Origin: Caulobacter sp.
GTDB lineage: Bacteria > Pseudomonadota > Alphaproteobacteria > Caulobacterales > Caulobacteraceae
DNA: 64,000 nucleotides
Direction of reading: 5' to 3'
Assembly (NCBI GenBank): GCA_019636175.1
Contig: JAHBYC010000006.1
Location: 36,357-100,356, forward strand
In this document: in pieces, positions 17,698 to 25,536 of the stretch
Position numbering within the stretch: the first letter of the stretch is position 1
Layout: each line of letters begins with the position of its first letter
Translations under genes and position numbers: made by a program
Notes under the pieces: model-generated
Told to the model about the DNA's origin: nothing
The model's input: the letters and a program-made list of their open reading frames with translations, nothing else
The model's database searches: none

Positions 17698-18828
17698 ATG
17701 GCTGAAGACACCGAAGATCAGGACGCCCTGGCCCAGTGGGCCGCCAACAACGCCCCCGAAGAGGGCGGACCTGGCGCCATGCCCGACGCCGGGGTCGGCG
17801 AATGGGATGGAGGCGAGCCCGAGGCCGATGGCCTCATCGGGTCCGAACGCATCCTCAATCAGGACGAGATCGACAGTCTGCTGGGCTTCGATCTGTCGGA
17901 CGACGAGGCCGGAGAGCGGACCGGCATCCGGGCGATCATCAACTCGGCGCTGGTTTCCTATGAGCGGCTGCCCATGCTGGAAATCGTCTTCGACCGCCTC
18001 GTGCGGTTGATGACCACCAGCCTGCGGAACTTCACCAGCGACAACGTCGAGGTCAGCCTCGACAACATCAGCTCGATCCGGTTCGGCGACTACCTCAACT
18101 CCATTCCGCTGCCGGCCATCCTGTCGGTGTTCCGGGCGGAAGAGCTGGACAACTACGGCCTGCTGACGGTCGACTCCAACCTGATCTACTCCATCGTCGA
18201 TGTGTTGCTGGGCGGCCGTCGCGGCACCGCGGCCATGCGCATCGAGGGCCGGCCCTACACCACCATCGAGCGGGTTCTGGTACAGCGGATGGTCGAGGTG
18301 GTGCTGCAGGACGCCAAGGCGGCGTTCGAGCCCCTGACTCCGGTCAATTTCGTTCTCGACCGCCTCGAGACCAACCCACGCTTCGCCGCCATCGCCCGGC
18401 CCGCCAACGCCGCGATCCTGGTCAAGCTGCGCATCGACATGGAAGACCGGGGCGGTCGCATCGAATTGCTGCTGCCCTACGCCACCCTCGAGCCGATCCG
18501 GAAGATGCTGCTGCAGCAGTTCATGGGCGAGAAGTTCGGCCGCGACAACATCTGGGAAAGCCACCTGGCCACCGAACTCTGGACCACCCAGATGGAGGTC
18601 CGCGCCGTGCTCGATGAACAGCAGGCGCCGCTCAGCAAGGTGCTGTCGCTCAAGGTCGGCGACACCCTGATGCTCAACGCCACCGGCGACAGCCTGGTCG
18701 AGCTTCGGGCCGGGACCATTCCGTTGACGCGCGGCCGCATGGGTCGCCGCAACCACCATATCGCCGTGCGCTGCGAGGCGCCGCTGGATCCCGCCGCCAA
18801 ACAGGCCGTGCAAAAGAGGCTGACATGA
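17698..18828 (+). CDS. fliM: Flagellar motor switch protein
   Basis: C-ring protein that binds CheY-P and transmits the rotational switch. The CheY-binding motif LNQDEIDSLLGF is present but sits at about residues 53-64, behind an acidic, low-complexity extension, whereas in E. coli it is at the very N terminus. The middle CheC-like domain (ERLPMLEIVFDRLVRLMTTSLRN) and the C-terminal SpoA domain (VGDTLMLNATGDSLVELRAG) follow. Length 376. The ATG at 17698 is preferred over the TTG six bases earlier. The stop overlaps the next gene by four bases. Confidence 0.95.
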   Translation: MAEDTEDQDALAQWAANNAPEEGGPGAMPDAGVGEWDGGEPEADGLIGSERILNQDEIDSLLGFDLSDDEAGERTGIRAIINSALVSYERLPMLEIVFDRLVRLMTTSLRNFTSDNVEVSLDNISSIRFGDYLNSIPLPAILSVFRAEELDNYGLLTVDSNLIYSIVDVLLGGRRGTAAMRIEGRPYTTIERVLVQRMVEVVLQDAKAAFEPLTPVNFVLDRLETNPRFAAIARPANAAILVKLRIDMEDRGGRIELLLPYATLEPIRKMLLQQFMGEKFGRDNIWESHLATELWTTQMEVRAVLDEQQAPLSKVLSLKVGDTLMLNATGDSLVELRAGTIPLTRGRMGRRNHHIAVRCEAPLDPAAKQAVQKRLT

Positions 18829-19310
18829 GCATTGTCGCGCTTTCCATGAACATCCTGCTGGGTGTTCTGCTCATTGCCGCCATGGCTTTCGGCTGGCGTC
18901 TGGAACGACAGCTCAAGGCCCTCCGCGCCGGTCACGACAACTTCGCCAAGGCCGTCGGCGACCTCGACGCCGCCGCCCGGCGCGCGGAAGCGGGCCTCGC
19001 CGCGCTCCGCCTCGCCAGCGAGGAGGCCGAGGAAGGCCTCGCCGCCCGGATCGAGGCCGCCCGCGCCCTCAGCGAGCAGCTGGATCGACCGGTTTCCGAC
19101 CGCTCGCGCCGGGGTCTGGCGGGCGCCGCCGCTCCCAGCCGTGACGATGACTGGCTGGACCGTCCCCTGCCTCCGGCCCGGGAGCGCACCGCCCCGGTCC
19201 GGTCCGAGCCCCAGACCACCGCCCGCTCGCGGGCGCGCATCGACGACGATCTGTTTGAACCCGAAATCGGCGCGGGCCGTCTGCGCGCCATTCCCGGAGG
19301 CCGCTCATGA
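18825..19310 (+). CDS. DUF6468-like membrane-anchored coiled-coil protein
   Basis: Uncharacterised protein of 161 residues, conserved (from memory of the family) behind fliM in alphaproteobacteria as DUF6468. One N-terminal transmembrane helix (about residues 7-24, MNILLGVLLIAAMAFGW) is followed by an alpha-helical coiled coil rich in Ala, Glu and Arg to about residue 90, then a disordered Arg/Pro-rich tail. It overlaps fliM by four bases and the MotE-like gene by four bases, so the three are translated together. A structural or regulatory role at the motor is plausible but only by position. Confidence 0.75.
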   Translation: MSIVALSMNILLGVLLIAAMAFGWRLERQLKALRAGHDNFAKAVGDLDAAARRAEAGLAALRLASEEAEEGLAARIEAARALSEQLDRPVSDRSRRGLAGAAAPSRDDDWLDRPLPPARERTAPVRSEPQTTARSRARIDDDLFEPEIGAGRLRAIPGGRS

Positions 19311-20101
19311 GCCGCATTCCCCGCATTCTCCCCCTGGCCGGCGTCGCCGTCGCCGGGGTTCTGGCGATCAACGCCCTGGCCGGCGCGGACAGTGTTCCGC
19401 GCCTCTTCTCTGGCGCCAAGGCCTGGGCCGAGGGGACGGAAGGCAAGGCGCCGGAAGCCAAGAGCGACGCCGAGGCGGCCAAGGCCGCCAAGCCGGCCGC
19501 CGTCTGCGCTCCCACGGCCGCGGAGCTGGCCAAGGAGGCCGGTCTCTCGCCGTCGGAGCTGCAGGCGCTGCAGGACCTGGGCGCCCGACGGGGCCAGCTG
19601 GACGAGCGTGAGCAGGGCATGGACGTCCAGCTGCAGCTGATCGCCGCCGCCGAGGCCAAGCTGGACGCCAAGTTCAAGGCTCTGGACACCCTGAAGGGCG
19701 ACATCAAGGGCCTGCTGGGCCAGGCCGACGCCCAGCAGGAGCAGGAAATCACCCGGCTGGTCGCGGTCTTCTCGGCGATGAAGCCCAAGGACGCCGCGGC
19801 CCAGATGCGGGTGCTCGATGACAGCGTCCGCCTGCCGATCGCCTCGCGTATGAAGGAACGCACCCTGGCGGCGATCCTGGCGCAGATGCCGCCGGCGGAG
19901 GCCAACAAGATCACCGAGGCCCTGGCGCGTCGGTTCACCGACAACGCCGCGGTCCTGGCCGGCAGGAAGGCGCTTGAGCCGACCCCGCAGGAAGTCGCCG
20001 CGGCCGCCCCCGCGCCCACGACCGCCGGCGGCAAGCCGGCCGCCGCCGCGGCCCCCGGTGGCAAGGCCGCCGACGCCAAGCCGCAGACCAAGGGCGGCTA
20101 G
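19307..20101 (+). CDS. MotE-like flagellar protein (MgtE_N-type domain)
   Basis: Resembles the MotE family, periplasmic proteins that stabilise the MotC-type stator factor in rhizobia. A signal anchor or signal peptide is at residues 1-28. The helical core is about residues 60-210, with a coiled coil (LDEREQGMDVQLQLIAAAEA) and the family motif MKPKDAAAQMRVLDD followed by ILAQMPPAEANKITEAL. The C terminus is an Ala/Pro-rich low-complexity tail. Length 264. It lies in the fliL-fliM operon with four-base overlap upstream and directly abuts the large TPR gene. The symbol motE is not assigned because partners are not visible here. Confidence 0.75.
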   Translation: MSRIPRILPLAGVAVAGVLAINALAGADSVPRLFSGAKAWAEGTEGKAPEAKSDAEAAKAAKPAAVCAPTAAELAKEAGLSPSELQALQDLGARRGQLDEREQGMDVQLQLIAAAEAKLDAKFKALDTLKGDIKGLLGQADAQQEQEITRLVAVFSAMKPKDAAAQMRVLDDSVRLPIASRMKERTLAAILAQMPPAEANKITEALARRFTDNAAVLAGRKALEPTPQEVAAAAPAPTTAGGKPAAAAAPGGKAADAKPQTKGG

Positions 20102-23023
20102 ATGAGCCTTCGCCGGACACTCCGATCCGGCGTTGCGGCCGCCTGCATTCTGGGCGTCGCCGCGCCCGCCGGCTATGCCGCGCCGGCGGCCAGCAGCCGT
20201 TCGGCTCTGCAGGTCAAGTTCGCCGAGGCGGAGCAGTTCACGCGGCTGGAGTTCCACTGGTCCGGCGGGGCGGGACTGAAGACCCGCCGTGAGGGCCAGG
20301 CCCTGATCCTGCGGTTCAGCCGCGACGCGGATCCCGACATCGGCATGCTTCGGGCCACGCCGCCCAGGTGGATCAGCAAGGTCGAGGCCCGCCACGTCGG
20401 CGGCGCTCTCGAACTGGTCCTCACCCTGGACGATGGGGCGGATGCCACCGTCGGCCAGGCGGACGGCGCCGCCTACGTCAACATCTCGGCGAAAAAGGCC
20501 GCCCCCGCCGCGCCGCCGGAACCGCCGGCGCCGACGGAGGTCGCGACCACCACGGCGCCGCCGCGCGCCAATCCCACACCGGCCAACGGCCTTGTTCCGG
20601 TGTCGATCAAGCAGGCCGCCAGCGAGACCCGGCTGAGCTTCGACTGGAAGGCTCCCCTGGGCGCGGCGGTCTTCCGCCGTGGCGAGGCGCTGTGGATCGT
20701 CTTCGACGCCCCTGGCCGCCTGGATGTCGGCAAGCTGCCGGCCAATAACAATCGCTACCGCCGTCTGCAGGCCCTGAACGGCAAGGACTACGCCGCCCTG
20801 CGGCTGGTCGTGGCGCGGGATGCGCCCGTCTCCGTGGTCGGGGAGGGCGCGCGCTGGACGGTGGTTCTGGGCGGCGGGGCCCCGGCCTCGCGGGATTCCG
20901 CCGGTGGCGTGATCAAGGTGTCCCGCGACGCGGAGTCTGCGGGCGCCGCGCTCAGCGCCGCGATGGCCGGCGCGGGCCGTCCGGTGTGGATCGATGACCC
21001 CGTGGTCGGCGACCGGCTGGGTGTCGTGCCGGCGCTGGCCCCCGCCAAGGGCCTCTCCGCGCGCCGCGACTATGTCGATCTTGCGATGCTGCCGACGATC
21101 CATGGTCTGGCTATCGAAAGCTATGCGCCCGGCCTGTCGATGGCGGTCAACGGCGACCTTGTCACGGTCGGCAAGGCCGACGGCCTGACCCTGTCGCCGG
21201 GTTGGCTGGCCGACGCCGGCCAGGAGGCCGAGGCCGCCGACGCCCCCGCCAAGGCCTCGATGCCGTCGTTGATCGGCGAGGACTGGGGCAAGGTCGGCAA
21301 GGGCGGCTTCATGGCCCGCTATGACGCCCTGCTGGCGGCGGCGTCCGCCGAGGAGGCCAAGGGGGATGCGGCCCCGACCGATGCGCGAATGGCGCTGGCC
21401 CGGTTCCTGGTCGGCTCGGAACTGTCCTACGAAGCCATCGGCATGCTCAACGCCACGGGTCGCGCGCGCGAGACCCTGATGGGCGATGCCGAGTTCCGCG
21501 GCCTGCGCGGCATTTCCCGGGTGATGGCGGGGCGGCTGAAAGAGGCTGACAGCGACCTCTCCGTGGGCGTGCTGGCGGACGATCCTTCCAGCGCCGCCTG
21601 GCGCGGCTACATCTCCTCGCGTCAGGGTCAATGGGCCGACGCCCGCGCCAAGTTCGCCCAGGCCGCGCAGGCCATGGCGCTGTTCCCGCCGGTCTGGCGG
21701 GCCCGGTTCGAACGGGCCGACGCCGAGGCGGCGATCGCGCTGGGCGATCTGGCGGGGGCCGAAAGCTGCATGCGCCGGGCCAGCATCGCCGGCCTCCCCG
21801 CGGCGGAGGAAATGGCCAACCGCCTGACCGAGGCCAAGCTGCTCGAAGCCCGGGGCCAGAAGGACAAGGCCCTGGCCATCTATGAGCAGATCGCCAAGGC
21901 GCCGCTTGAGCAGTACTCGACGCCCGCCATGCTGCACGCCACCCAGATCCGTCTGGAGCAGGGCAAGATCACCCCTGTCGAGGCGGCGCGAATCTTCGAC
22001 GGCCTGCGGTACCGCTGGCGCGGAGACGCCACCGAACTGGAGACCGTGCGGTTGCTCGGCAAGCTCTATCTGAGTCAGGGCCGCTATCGCGAAGCGCTGG
22101 AGGCCCTCCGCTCGGCGGGCACGCGGATGCCCGACCTGCCTGTGGCCCTGGACCTGCAGAACGACCTTTCGGCGGCCTTCCGCAGCCTGTTCCTCGACGG
22201 ACTGGCGGATGGCCTTGAGCCGATCCAGGCGCTTGGCCTGTTCAACGACTTCAAGGACCTGATCCCCATCGGCGCCGATGGCGACATGATGGCGCGCAAG
22301 ATGGTGCGGCGCCTGGTCGACGTCGATCTGCTGGACCAGGCCGCCACCATCCTGAAATGGCAGGTGGACAACCGTCTCGACGGCGTCGCCAAGGCCCAGG
22401 TGGCGACCGATCTGGCCCTGATCTATCTGATGAACCGTCAACCGGAGCAGGCCCTGGCGGCCATCAACGGCTCCCGGACGACGGTGCTGCCCAGCGCCCT
22501 GAACGCCGACCGACGGGTGATCACCGCCCGGGCCCTGATGGGGGTCGGACGGCTCGACGCGGCCCTGGAAGTAATCGAGGCCGATAGCTCCCCCGAGGCG
22601 CTGGACGTGCGCTCGGAGATCGCCTGGAAGGGTCGCAGCTGGCCGCTGGCCGGCGAGCTCTACGAAAAGGGTCTGGGCGAGCGCTGGAAAAGCCCGCTGC
22701 CGCTGCGGCCCGACGAGGAAGGCCGGCTGCTGCGGGCGGGTGTCGCCTACAGTCTGGCCGGCGACGAGACCAGCCTGACCCGGATGCGCGACCGCTACGA
22801 GCCGCTGTTCGAGGCCGGGCGCAATCCGGAGGCGCTGAAGGTGGCCTTCTCGTCCATGGACGGCGGGCGTCTGACCACCACCGACTTCGGCCGCTCCGTG
22901 GCCGAGACCGAGGCCTTCAACGGCTGGGTGGCGCGGATGAAGACCAAGTTCCGCGACGCTCCGGCGACCACCGGCAAGACGACCCGTCAGGCGGAAGCCA
23001 AGCCCGCGACCAAGGCCGGCTGA
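20102..23023 (+). CDS. Large exported AMIN-like/TPR protein of the flagellar operon
   Basis: Unnamed protein of 973 residues. A Sec signal peptide covers about residues 1-27. Two similar beta modules follow, about residues 35-133 (FTRLEFHWSGGAGLKTRREG) and 165-256 (ETRLSFDWKAPLGAAVFRRG); each has the same spacing of strand, turn and GEAL/GQAL strand, so they look like a tandem duplication of an AMIN-like domain joined by a Pro/Ala linker. From about residue 400 to 900 the protein is helical with tetratricopeptide-type repeats. It begins one base after the MotE-like stop. The domain plan suggests a periplasmic scaffold tied to the wall or the motor; function is not known to me. Confidence 0.8.
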   Translation: MSLRRTLRSGVAAACILGVAAPAGYAAPAASSRSALQVKFAEAEQFTRLEFHWSGGAGLKTRREGQALILRFSRDADPDIGMLRATPPRWISKVEARHVGGALELVLTLDDGADATVGQADGAAYVNISAKKAAPAAPPEPPAPTEVATTTAPPRANPTPANGLVPVSIKQAASETRLSFDWKAPLGAAVFRRGEALWIVFDAPGRLDVGKLPANNNRYRRLQALNGKDYAALRLVVARDAPVSVVGEGARWTVVLGGGAPASRDSAGGVIKVSRDAESAGAALSAAMAGAGRPVWIDDPVVGDRLGVVPALAPAKGLSARRDYVDLAMLPTIHGLAIESYAPGLSMAVNGDLVTVGKADGLTLSPGWLADAGQEAEAADAPAKASMPSLIGEDWGKVGKGGFMARYDALLAAASAEEAKGDAAPTDARMALARFLVGSELSYEAIGMLNATGRARETLMGDAEFRGLRGISRVMAGRLKEADSDLSVGVLADDPSSAAWRGYISSRQGQWADARAKFAQAAQAMALFPPVWRARFERADAEAAIALGDLAGAESCMRRASIAGLPAAEEMANRLTEAKLLEARGQKDKALAIYEQIAKAPLEQYSTPAMLHATQIRLEQGKITPVEAARIFDGLRYRWRGDATELETVRLLGKLYLSQGRYREALEALRSAGTRMPDLPVALDLQNDLSAAFRSLFLDGLADGLEPIQALGLFNDFKDLIPIGADGDMMARKMVRRLVDVDLLDQAATILKWQVDNRLDGVAKAQVATDLALIYLMNRQPEQALAAINGSRTTVLPSALNADRRVITARALMGVGRLDAALEVIEADSSPEALDVRSEIAWKGRSWPLAGELYEKGLGERWKSPLPLRPDEEGRLLRAGVAYSLAGDETSLTRMRDRYEPLFEAGRNPEALKVAFSSMDGGRLTTTDFGRSVAETEAFNGWVARMKTKFRDAPATTGKTTRQAEAKPATKAG

Positions 23024-23061
23024 CGGCGCTGGCCGAACCGGCAAGGCAACCGGTCAGCCGG
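23016..23061. terminator. Inverted repeat between convergent genes
   Basis: CCGGCTGAC (23016-23024) is the exact reverse complement of GTCAGCCGG (23053-23061), and an inner ACCGG/CCGGT pair lies at 23037-23041 and 23050-23054. The arms include the stop regions of the TPR gene and of fliP, which converge here. It could act as a factor-assisted end for both transcripts; there is no T run, so this is weakly supported. Confidence 0.35.
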
Positions 23062-23812
23062 GAACGAAGCTTTCCACGAGACTGCCCGCGACAAGCCGCC
23101 AGCCATCCACCAGCACAAAGAAGATCAGCTTGAACGGCAGGCTGATGACGACCGGCGGCAGCATCATCATCCCCATGCTCATCAGCACGCTGGCCACCAC
23201 AAGGTCGATGACCAGGAAGGGCACGAACAGCAGAAAGCCGATCTCGAAAGCCCGCTTGAGCTCGCTGATCATGAAGGCCGGCGTGACGACCCGCAGCGGC
23301 GTGTCCTGCAGGGTGGCGGGCTTGGAAATCTTCGACAGGCGGACGAACAGGGCCAGGTCGTCGCGATCCACCTGGCTGAGCATGAAGGTCTTCACCGGCG
23401 AGGACGCCGCATCGAAGGCCTGGGGCAGCTCCATCTGTTGATTGAGCAGCGGGCGGACCCCTTCGTCGTAGGACTTCTGGAAGGTCGGGGCCATGACGAT
23501 GGCGGTCAGGAACAGGGCCAGGCTGATCAGGACCGCGTTCGGCGGGCTCTGCTGAAGGCCAAGCGCGGTGCGGAGCAGGCCCAGGACCACCACGATCCGC
23601 ACGAAGCTGGTGGTCATGATGACGATCGACGGGGCCAGCGACAGCACCGTCATCAGGCCGATCAGCTGCACGACCCGCTCGGTCAGGCCGGCGCCGGTGC
23701 CCAGGTCGATGTTGACGGCCTGCGCCGCCGCCACGCCGGGCAGGGCCAGGGCGGCGGTGAGAACCAGTCCCAGCGTCAGCGGCAGCCGCGCGCCAGTGAG
23801 GGCGATCTTCAT
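23054..23812 (-). CDS. fliP: Flagellar type III export gate protein
   Basis: Core export-gate membrane protein. A cleavable signal peptide (residues 1-25, ending GVAAAQA) precedes four hydrophobic segments. Family motifs are visible: TSFVRIVVVLGLLRTALGLQ, then QQSPPNAVLISLALFLT, and the C-terminal SELKRAFEIGFLLFVPF with MGMMMLPPVVISLPFKLI. Length 252 is typical. The frame is open much further upstream, but the ATG at 23812 overlaps the fliO stop (ATGA) and gives the signal peptide. Confidence 0.96.
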   Translation of the reverse strand: MKIALTGARLPLTLGLVLTAALALPGVAAAQAVNIDLGTGAGLTERVVQLIGLMTVLSLAPSIVIMTTSFVRIVVVLGLLRTALGLQQSPPNAVLISLALFLTAIVMAPTFQKSYDEGVRPLLNQQMELPQAFDAASSPVKTFMLSQVDRDDLALFVRLSKISKPATLQDTPLRVVTPAFMISELKRAFEIGFLLFVPFLVIDLVVASVLMSMGMMMLPPVVISLPFKLIFFVLVDGWRLVAGSLVESFVPG

Positions 23813-24120
23813 TGGGCGATCTCCTTGGCGGGGGTCTTTCGCGCGCGGGCCGGGGCGGGGGGCTTCAGGGTTTCCAGCATGCGTCCCTCGCCGATCAGGA
23901 TCAGCCGCTCCTCGCCGTCGAGACGGACCAGAACGAGGCGGCGGGTCGGGTCCAGCACCAGGGTCTCCAGCAGCGCCAGCCTGCGTTCCTTCGCCGGGCC
24001 CTGGAAGCGGGCGATGACATCGGGTCCGAACCGCCGCAGTCCGACCGCGGTCAGGCCGATCAGGCCCAGGGTCACCGCCAGGGCGGCGATCGCCTGAAGT
24101 ATCTGGAGCAGGGTGGCCAT
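23809..24120 (-). CDS. fliO: Flagellar biosynthesis protein FliO
   Basis: Small membrane chaperone that helps assemble the FliP ring. The 103-residue protein has one N-terminal transmembrane helix (LLQILQAIAALAVTLGLIGL), a short basic stretch, then the FliO-type beta domain LALLETLVLDPTRRLVLVRLD. The C terminus is Pro/Ala/Lys-rich. It overlaps fliP by four bases. It is divergent from flgB; the intervening region holds a CtrA-type box. Confidence 0.88.
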   Translation of the reverse strand: MATLLQILQAIAALAVTLGLIGLTAVGLRRFGPDVIARFQGPAKERRLALLETLVLDPTRRLVLVRLDGEERLILIGEGRMLETLKPPAPARARKTPAKEIAQ

Positions 24121-24165
24121 GGGTGTGCGGAACTCTGGGAACCACCCCCAGATGGCCTGTAAAAC

Positions 24166-24182
24166 TTAAGGGCCGATTAACC
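24166..24182 (+). promoter_or_regulatory. CtrA binding site between fliO and flgB
   Basis: TTAAGGGCCGATTAACC is a perfect TTAA-N7-TTAAC match, the full binding consensus of the cell-cycle regulator CtrA, oriented towards flgB. It lies 46 bases upstream of fliO and 23-39 bases upstream of the flgB start codon. CtrA activates early (class II) flagellar operons in Caulobacter at sites overlapping the -35 region. Which of the two operons it controls, or both, is not resolved by the sequence. Confidence 0.8.
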
Positions 24183-24204
24183 CTGTTTCTTCATGGTTGG
24201 CGCC

Positions 24205-24654
24205 ATGAACATCGGCGACATCCCGCTCTTCTCGATGCTTCGCAACCGCCTCGGATACCTCTCCGAGCGGCAGAACGTGATCGCCGAGAATATCGCCAAC
24301 GCCGACACCCCGGGCTTCATCGCCCGGGACATGAAACCCTTCAGCTTCGAGGAGACCCTGCGGGGGCAGGGAGGCCAGATGGGTGGGTCGGCGACCACCC
24401 TGGCCATGAGCCAGCCGGTGATGACCCAGGCCGGCCACATGACCGGAACCTCGCGCAAGGCCGGGGGCGTGCAGAGCTACGGCAAGGCGGTGAAGAGCCG
24501 GGATTCGGAAACCACGCTCGACGGCAACGGCGTGGTGCTCGAGGACCAGATGATCAAGATGACCGAGACGCGGATGGAATATGACGCGGCGATCGGCTTC
24601 TACCAGAAATCCATGGCCCTGCTGCGCATGGCCGCCCGGCCGCCCGGCCGATAG
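24205..24654 (+). CDS. flgB: Flagellar proximal rod protein
   Basis: Most proximal rod subunit. The rod signature AENIANADTPGFIARDM is near the N terminus, and the C-terminal helix MTETRMEYDAAIGFYQKSMALLRMA is complete. Length 149 from ATG 24205. An in-frame ATG at 24193 would add four residues; neither start has a good ribosome binding site. It heads the flgB-flgC-fliE run, with a CtrA box close upstream; the short distance suggests a very short or absent leader. Confidence 0.92.
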   Translation: MNIGDIPLFSMLRNRLGYLSERQNVIAENIANADTPGFIARDMKPFSFEETLRGQGGQMGGSATTLAMSQPVMTQAGHMTGTSRKAGGVQSYGKAVKSRDSETTLDGNGVVLEDQMIKMTETRMEYDAAIGFYQKSMALLRMAARPPGR

Positions 24655-24667
24655 GGGGAGGCGCTAG

Positions 24668-25087
24668 ATGCCCGATATCCCGTCCCAGCCCAATCTGACC
24701 ATGCGGATCGCGACCTCCGGCCTGCGGGCGCAGCAGGCGCGGATGCGGGTCATCGCCGAAAACATGGCCAACGCCAATTCCACCGCCCGCACCCCGGACG
24801 GCGACCCCTACCGGCGGCAGGTCTCGGTATTCCAGCCCAAGGCCATCGATGGTGGCCAGGGCGTTCAGCTGGCGCGGATCGAGCCCGACAGCCGCGATTT
24901 CAAGATGACCTACGACCCGGGCCACCCGGCGGCCAATGCCGATGGCTACGTCAAGACGCCCAATGTGGATCCGCTGATCGAGGCCCTCGACCTGCGGGAG
25001 GCGCAGCGGGCCTACGAGGCCAATCTCAACGTCATCGAGACGGCGCGGTCGATGGAGATGCGCACCCTCGAACTGCTCAAGAAATAG
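24668..25087 (+). CDS. flgC: Flagellar proximal rod protein
   Basis: Rod protein FlgC, 139 residues. The N terminus has LTMRIATSGLRAQQARMRVIAENMANANSTA-type rod signature (split here as LTMRIATSGLRAQQ and AENMANANST), and the C-terminal helix ends NLNVIETARSMEMRTLELLK. GGGGGAGG lies just upstream of the ATG. It begins 13 bases after flgB and is followed 10 bases later by fliE. Confidence 0.95.
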   Translation: MPDIPSQPNLTMRIATSGLRAQQARMRVIAENMANANSTARTPDGDPYRRQVSVFQPKAIDGGQGVQLARIEPDSRDFKMTYDPGHPAANADGYVKTPNVDPLIEALDLREAQRAYEANLNVIETARSMEMRTLELLKK

Positions 25088-25097
25088 GGGCTGAGGC

Positions 25098-25403
25098 ATG
25101 ATTACCCCGCTTGCCGCCGCCAAGGCCTACGCCGCCACCCAGGGCGCCGGCGGCGTGCCCGGAAACGATGCGTCCGCCATTGGCGGTCCCAGCTTCGGCG
25201 ACCTTCTGAAGAACGTCCTTGGCGACGCCGTGCAGACCTCGAAGGCGGCCGAGAGCCAGATGGCGGCCCATGTCGCCGGCAAGTCCGAACTGATCGACGT
25301 GGTCACGGCCATCTCCTCGGCCGAGGCCAGCCTGGAGACGGTCATGGCCGTCCGCGACCAAGTGATCAGCGCCTATCAGGAAATCATGCGGATGCCGATC
25401 TGA
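25098..25403 (+). CDS. fliE: Flagellar hook-basal body complex protein FliE
   Basis: Adapter between the MS-ring and the proximal rod. The 101-residue protein contains the family pattern [21 protein letters not shown], then [20 protein letters not shown] and a C-terminal helix [17 protein letters not shown]. It closes the flgB-flgC-fliE run. The export genes fliQ, fliR and flhB do not follow; the cluster is interrupted here by unrelated genes. Confidence 0.95.
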   Translation: MITPLAAAKAYAATQGAGGVPGNDASAIGGPSFGDLLKNVLGDAVQTSKAAESQMAAHVAGKSELIDVVTAISSAEASLETVMAVRDQVISAYQEIMRMPI

Positions 25404-25536
25404 CGCCATTTTCCGGCGTCTTGTGCATGAACGACACATAACGACCGGCTCAGGTCCGCTTCAGGCGGCGGGAGCTAAAACCCTCCTCATGGTGTTCATC
25501 CGGTTCGGGTGGACGAAAGCCAAGAGGAGTTGAACC

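Noticed and set aside
18932-23044. A 1370-codon open frame on the minus strand opposite fliM and the TPR gene
   Set aside because: It is a phase shadow of the well-supported plus-strand genes in very GC-rich DNA, and its translation is low-complexity Arg/Gly/Gln-rich without any domain.
23813-24145. N-terminal extension of fliP
   Set aside because: It overlaps fliO, is Pro/Arg/Gly-rich, and would bury the FliP signal peptide.
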